DNA from: Gamarada debralockiae
Lineage: Eukaryota; Ascomycota; Leotiomycetes; Helotiales; Hyphodiscaceae
Direction of reading: 5' to 3'
Assembly: GCA_002803225.1 (NCBI GenBank)
Contig: NXFV01001530.1
Span: 1 to 64,000 of the forward strand
Length of the DNA stretch: 64,000 nucleotides
Positions within the stretch are counted from its first letter, which is position 1, and every line of letters begins with the position of its first letter. Of the stretch, positions 35,424 to 46,500 are shown one piece after another. The position numbers and the translations under genes were made by a program. Below the pieces are notes generated by a model. That model saw only the letters and a list, made by a program, of their open reading frames with translations. It had not been told where the DNA came from and ran no database searches.

Positions 35424-38008
35424 TCAAGGACTCGTCAAGTCGAGAAAGTCCAACTTTCTCACCACAATTCCAACATCATCGTCGACATCCACAGGCGTAC
35501 CCTCCTTACTCCGCGTCTCAACACTGCTCTCTCTGAGCTTCGTCGCCTTATACTCCTGATACCTCTTCCCCACTAGCCCCATAATCTCCTTCTGCGGGCT
35601 CCCCGGATTCTCCTCTCTCACTAACTTCATATTCTCCTTAACAAAAGCCTGATACCCCGTCATCCCTCCCTCTTTCCTGCCCGCCCTCGGTGCAGGCTTC
35701 GTCTGTATCAGCTTACTCTTACAAACACCACATCGATGCTTTGCAGGATCAATACTCTTCGAATGGCGCTTAAATAAAGTCCCGCAATTCCCGCATTCCC
35801 AGATATACTTGTAATCAATCTCATAACTATGCTTCGTCGTCACCTCAATCCCTCTATCCCCAAACTCTCGCGAACATTTCGCGGCCCAGGCTTTGAATTC
35901 TTTCCCATGAGGATTCGTCCTGATGTTCGAGACCATAAAATTCGCTAGATGGCAAAATTCGTGTGCAATCACATTCAGCAGACGATCTTGATCATCAATG
36001 ACTTTTTCAGCCAGCTCGATGGCGGCGTGATGTCTGAACGTAGGGCCAGCAGACTCAGAGGGATTCGTGGATTTCGAACGAATGGTTTCACGTTTCCAGT
36101 TTGCGCGGCCAGCGGTGGTGTTGAGTTTCTTGCTCCAGATTATCTTCACTCCTCCTGTTGACGCTGCTAGTTCTGCGATCTTGCCGTCAGTGATCTTTTC
36201 ATCTAGTTCTTTGAGGAAGAATTCGGCGAGGTCGTGCTTGATTTGTGAGAATGCCTTTTTGGCGTCTTTTGTGAGACGTTCTTGTTTGATGGGGCTCTTT
36301 CGAGAGAAGAGTAGTGTGCCGTCGTCGAAGGTGGCCAGGGGTTTGAGTGTTGGTTTGGGGATCTTGCGGGGGGAGTACTCGTCGTTCCAGTCGTTGATTG
36401 TGTCTTGGGACCAGAATGCGTCGGAACTTTGTCGGTGGGGAGAGGTTGGAATACGGGGGAGTTTCGCTGGGGAAGGGAGAATGCGGGGTTTGAGCTTGGG
36501 ACTGCTGGGTGGAGTTATGAAATTGGTTTCTTTTGAGACTCTTCGTCCGTTTTCGGAGGGAGAGCTTCAGACATATCAGTATTTCGTATTGGAACAGAGA
36601 CTGAGGGAGAAACATACAACCGCAGCGTAAAGGGATCTTTGATGTCAGAACTTGGAGGAGGGGCTGCCTTCTCCTTTCTTGATGGCAGCTTCATTGATCC
36701 TTCGTTCTTTGGCTGCTCTTTTGGCATGGGCTTCGAAGGAATCATGGTTGGGGAACTGCCCTGCTCATCTACGTTCTTTCCCCTGCCATCTCTGCTCGTA
36801 TACCCAAAGGCATCTTTATCGTCATCCACCCTCAACCTCCCTATCTCGAAATTCAAACCCTCATCTTCAGACTGGCTCATCCTGGGCCTTCTCCCCTTGA
36901 ACAACTTCCTAGCTGACCTTGTTGCAGGCGGTGGAGCTTCAAATACCGAATCGTCTTCCTCCAGCGGCTCATTATCACTGACAATAAAATCCGACATCCC
37001 GTCTGAATCATCGTCCTCGAGACTGTCCTCCTCTTCCGTATCTGTGAGGATAAACCTTGACTTGGTCCTCGGCGGATGGTCCCGGCTCCTTTTTGATTTC
37101 GAACGATTTGGCTCAGGTAATTGCTCGGGCTCATCCTCTTCAATGGGGTCGTCATCCTCGGAATCAATGGTGATTGTGACGGGCGTTGTCTTTGCTTTGC
37201 CTCTGTCTGTGGCCCCGATTGTCCCCATTTGCTTCGTATTGTTGACCTTAGAGCCCTTGACAGTAGTCAGTGGCTCAGTGGATGTTTCCCTGCTCTTTCT
37301 CGACTTTACAGCATCCCTCTTCGACAAATTCTCATGACCATCCTCCCGGCCCAAGATATCCTCGTCAAAATCAACTTTCGCCGTCGCTGGCCTCGATTTG
37401 CTCTTTCCTGTGAAAGTCATGCTCTGCATCTGCTTCATGGCCTTGAGATCCATCCCTCTAGCTCTGATCAACTGTTCTGATGGTTCCCTGGCCCTGGGAT
37501 ATTCAAATTCTACATCTCGATCCTGTTCTTCAAGATCCAGCATCTCAGTCGGATCCTCCACTCCAACAGGCGCTGCTTTGGCTGCTCTTCCCTCCCCAGT
37601 CTTCTTGGACTTTACACTCTTGACTTTGGAACCTTCCCCTATCCCAGAAGCAAATAACTCAGATGACACAGTTCTGACACGTTCCTCTCTAGCTGGCTTC
37701 CCAATTGGTCGTAGCAAAGGGTTATCATTCCTCTTCCCCAGAACGCGTTTCTTCTTGATGCTCCTCTCCCCAACCTTTGGGATTTCCTTCTCTTCCACAT
37801 TCCGACCTCTCGTCACTTCCAATTCACTGCCCTCGGAATGCTGGCGGGCAGTCTCCTTGGCCTTCCCATTTCTTCTCGTTCTGTCCTCCTTCCTTGACGT
37901 CTTTGCCGGCGCCATGCCTTTCTCCCCCTTAACGCCCTTCAGCAAATCCTTCAAATCAGGAAATTCGCCATCACTATCACTATCGATGCCCTTCACTATC
38001 CTCACCAT
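35424..38008 (-). CDS. GCNA/ACRC-like SprT metalloprotease with HMG box
   Basis: An 843-residue protein; exons 36618-38008 and 35424-36564 with a 53-nt intron. Donor GTATGT at 36617 is chosen over an alternative four bases upstream, because the consensus is stronger; both keep frame. Residues 1-460 are acidic, Ser/Lys-rich and probably disordered, with repeated short acidic clusters (EDDDPIEEDEPEQ, TEEEDSLEDDDSDG). Residues about 570-720 form a SprT-like domain with the zinc protease motif HEFCH at 665-669. A four-cysteine zinc ribbon follows (Cys721, 724, 742, 745), then an HMG-box-like helix region at about 757-815 (MTGYQAFVKENM...). GCNA-family proteins act on DNA-protein crosslinks and are SUMO-linked; that role here is inferred. 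Confidence 0.88.
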
Positions 38009-38569
38009 GGTCGGATCCTTCGTTTGATAATGGTGGAGTTCAGAAATCGTGTCTAAAAGTGTTTTCTAAAGTTTTCGGGTGGCGCGTTGGCTCAGCAACG
38101 CGATTTGAAGCCACCTCGATAGATACATTTGATAAAGCACGCAACTTAGGATCACGGGAAAATTAGAATTGGGACCGACGTTTTCATTTAGACTTTCTTG
38201 AAAGAAGAACCTTTCTAAGGTTACGTAGTGCTGGGCTAGAAGACAACAGGACTACGGCGAACAGAGTCTCATTCTCATCAGATCAATTTCATTCAAGTCA
38301 CTTATCATAAAAGGCAAATCATTCGTTCATACTTCCATCCATGCATTCTACAAAGCTATACAACAAGACCAAATCCATAAACGGGGTATCCCTCATACAA
38401 AGAGGCCACCAGACTGGTCATTCATTCAAAGAAATTTAAGGAGATGTAAGGAATGGGCAGCAGCGCTGTCATAACAGATGCCATTCAAGTTCTTAAGGCT
38501 TGCCAAGCTGAGACGCCCTATGCACATTATAGAGGCAAGAACTAAACCACTCCAGAACGGTTGATACGA
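38009..38569. other. Intergenic, GCNA-like gene/GAS1-like gene
   Basis: 561 bp upstream of the GCNA-like gene and downstream of the GH72 gene, both on minus. It should contain the GCNA-like promoter and the GH72 3' UTR. Nothing specific recognised. Confidence 0.4.
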
Positions 38570-40328
38570 TTACAGCAAAATCATGCTTGCGCCAGCCATA
38601 CTTGCAACAATGAGGTATGCGGAGAGTTGCAAGAGACCCATGTCGAAGCGGGGGACGATGACAGCGCCAGCTGCACTCTTCTTGGTGGATGTGGAGGAGC
38701 TGGAGGATGAGCCGCTTGAGCCACTGGAGGAGCCAGTTCCTGTGGGTGCGGTAGTGACGGTTCCGGTTCCTGCGGTGCCGGCTTGGCTGAGGAGGGACTT
38801 GCAGCTGGAGCTGGTGGATCCGGATTGTGTCTTTGCGTTACCGTTGAAGTCACAAGCGGTGGAGGCCTTGCCTTGGGCAGAGTAGTATTGGTTGAATGCG
38901 AACGACAATTGGGAGTAAGAATCGCACATGGAGTAGGCGCCGTAGACTCCAGTGGTGGCGTTGGCAGTGATACCGCTGCATGCACTGCTGTCGAGACCAC
39001 AGACCGTGCTGAAGAGAGTGGCGGTCTCATTGCCGGAGAGGCCGGTGTTGGCGACACATGAGAGGGAGGACACCATGCAGCTGCACAATTCGGAGTTGGC
39101 AATCGGGGGGAGGTTGCTTGACGCAGCCCAGGCTGTACCGGTGGCAGGGCAAGCTTGTGCTACGGTGTTGGAGACGGTGTAAGCGGAGGAGGCAGTCAAG
39201 CTTGGAGTAGCCAATGCCAATTGCTTGGACAGGGCAGTGAAATCTGGGAGCTTGCTGGCGGTGTCACCAGAGACAGATACAAGACCTATTTGCCAATTAG
39301 TGCCAAGTTCCAAAGATCATGCCTTCTCAAACTTACCGTAGTCGTTGGCCTCCTGGAAATACATATACACGATGCCACCAGACCAAACGGAAGTCATGTT
39401 GTCACCAAAGATGGCTTGGACCTCAGTGAAAACACGGGGTTGAACAGTGTTGCAACCATACTCAGCGAAGAAAGCAGGGACGGAGTAGTTGGCAAATTCA
39501 GCGGTTCTCTGGTCATAACCGGACTGAGTGTATGAGGAATCACCACACCACGAGTAGATGTTGTATCCCCAGAAATCAATGGCATCCGCTGGGTCGTCAC
39601 CGCAGTTGAAGTAGTGAGCAAGATCGATACGGATGGCGGCATCATCATTGGTGGCATATCCAACACCAATGCTTCGGTAGTTCTTGGTCTTGATGTATGC
39701 CTTCATATCACGGACAGCCGCCTTCACGAAAGCAGAAGCATCGGTGTTGTTGACATCGTTCGAGACCTCGTTACCGGCGAAGAAACCCATAACATTGGTG
39801 TAGTTAGCCATGGCGTCAATGACGGCGGCGTAATCGGCGTAGAGTTCGGTATTCCACGTTGGGGTGTTTCGGTTGATTGATGAAGATGGGTTAGAAAGAT
39901 CTTGGATGAGGTAAATTCCAGCTTCGTCGAGCAAGCTCATGCAAGCAGAGTGGTCCAAGGATGCGTTGATAGCATAAACACGGATAACATTTGTGCCAAG
40001 TTCTTGAAGGAGAGGGATATCACGCTTGCATCCAGCTTCGTCTGCGAGAGGGTCTGTGAAGGTAGCCGTCCCAGATGTTGTACCGTTAGTACTGACATCT
40101 TGTTGATATGCGACACCGCGGATGAAAAACTCGGTACCGTTCTCGTAGAAGAAGTGGGATCCCTAGGAGCAGGTATTAGCAAGTTATATTGGCCGCGTAT
40201 TGAATCAATTGAACGCAGATCGGGTGGCGTACCTTGATGACAATGGGTTGGAGGGTTGCAGTAACTTGTGTTGCGAAAAGGGTGCTGAGCGCAGCTGCAG
40301 CGAAGGATGTGAGCCTGAATGGCTTCAT
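38570..40328 (-). CDS. GPI-anchored 1,3-beta-glucanosyltransferase, GH72 with X8/CBM43 domain (GAS/GEL)
   Basis: A 545-residue cell-wall enzyme that cuts beta-1,3-glucan and joins the released chain to another, elongating the wall polymer. Exons: 40233-40328, 39337-40162, 38570-39285. A signal peptide ([24 protein letters not shown]) leads into the GH72 domain. Catalytic glutamates are Glu164 (GFFAGNEV) and Glu266 (FFAEYGCN). A Cys-rich X8 module spans about residues 370-460, placing it in the GAS1/GEL4 subgroup. A Ser/Thr/Gly-rich linker and a hydrophobic C-terminus indicate GPI anchoring. It diverges from FKS1, whose product it remodels, across 3.2 kb. Confidence 0.95.
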
Positions 40329-43300
40329 GATTGCGTTTGTATTATTGTCGTACTTGTGCTAATTCTAATGCTGATGGGTAGTCGAAGTTAGTTTTCAATT
40401 CAATCTCCGGCTCGGTGTCGTGCTTGCGCCGTGGGACAGCGAGAGAAGGTTCAACGAGTTATTCAAATGAATGTCGTGAAGTTGTCGCGAATTCGCAAAG
40501 AGTGGCGAAATGAAAAAAGGAACAAACTCGTAGCAAAGGAAGTTGTCCTCTACAAACACAATCTAAGAGTTTTGAGGGTCTTGGAAGAATGACGGGAGTG
40601 CAAGGTCGGTCGGCAGGGAGTTCTAAGGGATGGGCTGGCTTGCCGCTAAAATCTGGATACGCGCAAGATATGGAGTATGGCCCAGTTAAATGGATCCAAA
40701 CGCTGGCCAAGAGAAATGATGATACGCAGCTTTTTAGACGGAGTGATCAGAAGCTATGTTTTCTATTCTTCTATTCTAATGATTGTGGAATTGTTCGTTT
40801 GTTTACCGTTACAACTATGATAGAAGCGCTCCTTTTTGACGATGCTCAGGAGTTAACGTCCAGCGAATTATTCGTCCAACTTTGGGTGCATCTGGTACCT
40901 GCAGCAGCGGCATTTTGTTTTAATGATCCTCCGAGGCGTTTTGGAATTTAAAGGTCACGTGTAATCAATTCCCTTTTGATTGATGGTGGAACCTGGACGA
41001 GGCGCAGCACAGCAGCAAATCTGCTTCTGCGACAAGAGTCTCGAGATCAGCTTCAACTCAGACCCTTAGCGGTCCAATCGAGTGATGAATGTGAGGGAAT
41101 GACATCTCGTGTTGAAGTGATCCTCTACGTCTTTGTTCCTTCAGCTCGGCGCAACCGACAGCTGACTGATCAGCCCCTGAAAATCAGTCGGTGAGGTGTG
41201 CCAGCAACTCCATCATCACAAATGTTGAAATAAGAACGGCCACTGTCAGCTCCTCAGGAAATGAGAGAAGATACCGTCACCGTCAGTTTGGATTCGAAAA
41301 TATACATCTTAAACTCATGCCATCCGGTCTCAGACGCGTATCAGAGTGCGGATCTGCGGCTCAGCTGCTTTAACATCAAAGCAGGCACGGCTTCAAAACA
41401 TTTTGAAAAGGGAGTTTGCTCCGAGAAGAAGGAACTTGAATCTGTGACGTTTCAAGGTACTCAAGAACACCGATCTTTCCAAATTTTCGCATGGCACTTT
41501 GCTTACACAAATACTGTACTTTGGCGGGGGAATTTCTTGATCATCGATATCGGAAGCCCCTTTTTTCGGTCCCCCTTTCCATCCGAGATCCGCGAATAAT
41601 TACTGTAGTATTCCTTCGACGCATTGGTAAAGTAACCGTCATAAGCTGCCATTATTTTTATGGTCCCAAGTGACGAATCGGTACCATGATTGGAGACGGG
41701 GCGTACGGAGACCTTGAAAAATGGATCCGGAAAATGCGATAAAGCAAGGTATTTTCTATTTTAGGAGCTTTGGCGACAGGTACGAAGATTTGCTTCCGCG
41801 ATTGCGCCGGGGGTTCAGCAAATTTTGAATCACGATATGGACGTCCCCAGACTGACTGAAGATATCGAAATCTCGAGATGTACTGTCGCTGCTGCTGCGC
41901 CAGGCTATCAATTTGCCTTCAACTGTGCGGGAGGGTTATCTCTCGTATCATTCGATTTTGTATGGCTCAAAACGAGTGACGTGCAGAATTTAAAGGTGGC
42001 GGGATACGACAGGAACTTCCAAGAGGGGCAGGGAGTGGCGCCCACAAAATGCATGCTGACATCGTGAACCTCACTCCAGTGGCCAGTTCGAAGCGCCACG
42101 CAGATACGAATGCAGGCAGTCGGTCTCTAGCCACAGCAGCCAAGCTGTAAAAGGACATGTTCAGATACAGGACTGGATGGCGCTGGATGCACTGATGACT
42201 TGGAGATACAGCACTGTAGGATGGAAATGAAAAGCTTCAAATCCCAAACAAGCCAATCAAAAATAGGTCTGTCCGGGTGTCGCAGGTTTTTCAAGGAACA
42301 AAATCAAGTGGTGAAACCTTGTTGCTCCACCACTTCAAAATCATGCCATGAAGGAACACCCCTCCACCATCGAAAAGTGCCGCATTTTGGTGCCCCTTTC
42401 GCCTTAACCGTTGATAGAACGCCGTTTTCCGTCGTGGCACAAGATATTTGTAGGCTCATTGTAGCCGGAGAGAAGGATTTTGAATTCAGACCCGGAGATC
42501 CAGGAGACTCCTGAGAGGTACCTTTGAAAAATTTTAGATACTTCGAATTATGCATTTTAGGAGTTTGTTTGTCAGTTATGAACGTTTGCCGGGGTGAAAG
42601 GCATGGAGTTATGAAGCTATCCTCTTCCATATAAACCGGTCGAATAATCATACGCAATTGCTTCTAAATCGGTAGGAATTAGCCAGTCAGAGGCCCAAGA
42701 GCTTGTAAATCATTCCCCCTGAAAGCTGTCTCCATCCTGATTTTTTCTCGCGCCGTTCACTAAAATATCCTTGACCTCAACCATGATGGACTAATCCCCA
42801 TTGAGCCAGTGTGCCTCCTTCATTCCAAGGCGTAACCCAAGTTCCACCCCCCGAAACTAACAGCACCAGTCGAAATCTTCCCACTCCTCCTTCCTTCATC
42901 CATCTCTTTGCAACAGCTTGAGCATATTCAGCATTGGACGTCGATAGTCCGATTGTTGATTGTGTTTATTTCGTTGTGTTCACCTTTAATACATCACATT
43001 CGTTAATTCTGCGAGTCCGGGACGTGACGGTGCCCTGTTTGCTGCCTCACTTCAGAAAAAGAAGGGGCTGCATAATATCGCCCAAGCAACACGCAATCAG
43101 GGAAAAACAAGATCTTGTTGATTCCTTATTCACCACTCGAAGCCAATTTTCGGTCACTACCAACCTCACGATCATTTCGAAGGGAAACCACAGTTCGTTA
43201 ATAAAGTAAACCTGGAATTGACGATTGCACCTTCCATTTCTACTACTACAACAAATCCGAGTTCCGTTCCTTTTCGACGATCGTTCAGCATCCCAACAGC

Positions 43301-43520
43301 TACGCGAACGCTGTTGTTGACGCCTCTGCAAACAATCAACATCGGGACCAATTATTCTTCCAATGTGCATATAATTGTGAGTCGCAGTTTCTACTTGGGA
43401 CTAAAGGGCAGATCTGCCTAGATCCGCAGCTATCGAAATTCGATTGCGAACGCGATAGGAATCTCGATCGAGAATATTTACTCACCTCATTTTTGCAGGA
43501 GGTGATTCTAGAACGCAATC
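40329..43520. promoter_or_regulatory. 3.2-kb divergent region between GH72 gene and FKS1
   Basis: No gene is recognised on either strand; open frames such as 40589-40951, 41261-41599 and 42200-42514 (+) and 42304-42657 (-) have no identifiable product. The interval is the longest promoter-type region of the window. It probably carries the regulatory elements and long 5' UTRs of two cell-wall genes that are co-regulated in other fungi. Confidence 0.45.
43377..43498 (+). other. Candidate intron in the FKS1 5' UTR
   Basis: A strong donor GTGAGT at 43377 and acceptor TTTTTGCAG ending at 43498 would remove 122 nt, leaving a 22-nt leader before the ATG. A CTCAC sequence lies about 18 nt before the acceptor and could be the branch site. 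This is inferred from splice signals only. Confidence 0.4.
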
Positions 43521-46500
43521 ATGTCGGGACACCCACAGCAGGGTCATTACGATGATGGCTATGGCCATCATCAGCAAGGAAACACGGATTCGTATTATCA
43601 GGACGATCAAGGTCAGTCATACTACGACCACAATGGTGGCTATGCAGACCAAGGCCATGGCCATCAACAAGGCGGAGATGGATACTATGATGAGTCGTAA
43701 GTTTTTGAAGCCCAACTCTGAAGAATGATGGAACTGATAATCCGCACAGAGGTTATTACAACGCCGATGCCAACAACCCATACCTGCACGATGGCGGATA
43801 CTACGAGGGCCAGGAGCACGGTGGACAATATCAGGACGAGTACTACAACGACCAGTACTATGACCAAGGTGCGCAAGGCCATCCTCAAGGTCAGGGCTAT
43901 CCGCAGGGCAAGCGTCGAGGTGATTCTGAGGAAGACTCGGAGACTTTCAGCGATTTCACCATGAGATCGGACATGGCTCGAGCAACCGACATGGATTACT
44001 ATGGACGTGGCGATGAGCGATACAACAGCTACAATGAGAGTCAAATGGGTGGACGAGGATACCGGCCTCCTTCGTCTCAAATTTCATACGGAGGCAACAG
44101 ATCTTCTGGAGCTTCAACACCAAACTACGGCATGGACTACAACAATGTTCTTCCAGCCGGCCAACGCTCCAGAGAGCCCTACCCTGCTTGGACGTCCGAT
44201 GCACAGATTCCTCTGTCAAAGGAAGAAGTCGAGGATATCTTTTTGGATTTGACAGCAAAGTTCGGTTTCCAGCGTGACAGCATGCGCAACATGTACGACC
44301 ATTTTATGACTCTCCTTGATTCTCGAGCCTCTCGCATGACCCCAAACCAAGCTCTCCTCTCTCTTCACGCCGACTACATTGGAGGTGACAATGCCAATTA
44401 CCGAAAATGGTATTTTGCCGCACATCTGGATTTGGACGATGCAGTTGGATTTGCCAACATGAAACTTGGCAAAGCAAACCGCAGAACCCGCAAGGCCAGA
44501 AAAGCTGCGAAGAAGGCTCAAATGGACCCACAAAACGAGGCGCAAACTCTCGAGCAACTTGAGGGAGACAATAGTCTTGAGGCCGCCGAATACAGGTGGA
44601 AGACTCGCATGAACCGCATGTCTCAACATGACCGGGTCCGCCAGGTTGCATTGTACCTTCTCTGCTGGGGTGAAGCTAACCAGGTCCGCTTCATGCCCGA
44701 ATGTCTTTGCTTCATTTTCAAGTGTGCAGACGATTATCTCAACTCCCCAGCTTGCCAGAACATGGTCGAGCCAGTTGACGAGTTCACTTACCTCAACAAT
44801 GTCATCACGCCATTGTACCAGTACTGCCGAGACCAAGGGTACGAGATCCAAGATGGGAAGTACGTTCGCCGGGAGAGAGACCACAACAAGATTATCGGTT
44901 ACGATGATATCAACCAGCTCTTCTGGTATCCTGAGGGAATTGAGCGAATTGTTATGGAGGACAAGTCTCGAATCGTCGATCTACCCCCTGCTGAACGCTT
45001 CTTGAAACTCAAGGACGTCAAATGGAGCAAGGTTTTCTTCAAGACATACAAGGAGACCCGATCATGGTTCCACATGCTGGTCAATTTCAACCGTATCTGG
45101 GTTATCCATATTACTGCTTTCTGGTTCTACACCGCCAAGAACTCACCCACCCTCCTTGTCAAAAACTACCAACAAGAAGTAAACAACTTGCCTCCTGCTT
45201 CTGCACAATGGTCCGCTGTCGCCTTAGGTGGCTCCATTGCCTGTCTTATCATGATCGCTGCAACCATTGCTGAGTGGACTTATGTTCCTCGCAGATGGGC
45301 TGGAGCTCAACATCTCACCAAACGACTCTTCTTCTTGATTGGTATGCTCTGCATCAACACCGGTCCCAGTGTCTACATCTTCATCGTTCCAAACACGCAG
45401 AAGACCAAGATTGCATTGATCCTCGGTATCGTACAATTCTTCATCGCCCTAGGCTCGTTCTTCTTCTTTGCAATCATGCCTCTCGGTGGGTTGTTCGGAA
45501 GCTACCTCACGAAGAACTCGAGACAATATGTTGCAAGTCAAACATTCACTGCCAGCTACCCACGTCTCACTGGGAATGACATGTGGATGTCTTACGGCTT
45601 GTGGCTTTGCGTCTTTGCCGCCAAGCTTGCGGAATCTTACGTCTTCTTGACGCTGTCTTTCCGTGATCCCATTCGGTATCTTGCCTCGATGAAGATCGAG
45701 AACTGCCTTGGAGTTCAATACCTCGGAGAGCACCTGTGCCACCTCCAACCCAAGATTCTTCTCGGTTTGATGTTCTTCACTGATCTGTGTCTCTTCTTCC
45801 TCGACACGTTCTTGTGGTACATTATCATGAATGTTATTTACTCCGTGGCTCGATCGTTCTACCTCGGTGTGTCAATCTGGACGCCTTGGAGAAACATCTT
45901 CTCTCGTCTTCCCAAGCGTATCTATTCAAAAGTCCTCGCCACTACCGACATGGAGATCAAGTACAAGCCTAAGGTCTTAATTTCCCAGATCTGGAACGCC
46001 ATTGTCATCTCCATGTACCGTGAGCATCTTCTTGCGATTGATCACGTCCAGAAGTTGCTCTACCATCAAGTGCCTTCCGAGCAAGAGGGAAAGAGAACTC
46101 TCCGAGCCCCGACTTTCTTCGTCTCCCAGGAAGACCACTCTTTCAAGACGGAATTCTTCCCAAGCCAAAGTGAAGCCGAGCGACGTATCTCTTTCTTCGC
46201 TCAATCTCTGTCCACACCAATTCCTGAGCCGCTCCCGGTCGACAACATGCCTACTTTCACTGTCATGATCCCTCATTACAGCGAAAAGATCCTTCTCTCT
46301 CTTCGTGAGATTATCCGTGAAGACGAGCCGTACTCCCGTGTCACGCTTCTCGAATACTTGAAGCAATTGCACCCTCACGAGTGGGACTGCTTCGTAAAGG
46401 ATACCAAGATTCTGGCTGATGAGACTTCCCAATTCAATGGCGACTATGAGAAGAACGAGAAGGATACCGCCAAGAGCAAGATTGACGATCTCCCATTCTA

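Noticed and set aside
36639..38027. Long plus-strand open frames (232 and 209 codons) opposite the GCNA-like gene
   Set aside because: They are antisense to a well-supported coding region rich in Glu, Lys, Ser and Asp codons, whose complement is naturally stop-poor. Their translations are low-complexity Ser/Leu text.
41400..42640. Apparent duplicated words (TTTTAGGAG, TTTGAAAA) upstream of FKS1
   Set aside because: The matches are short and interrupted; no repeat unit or boundaries could be defined.
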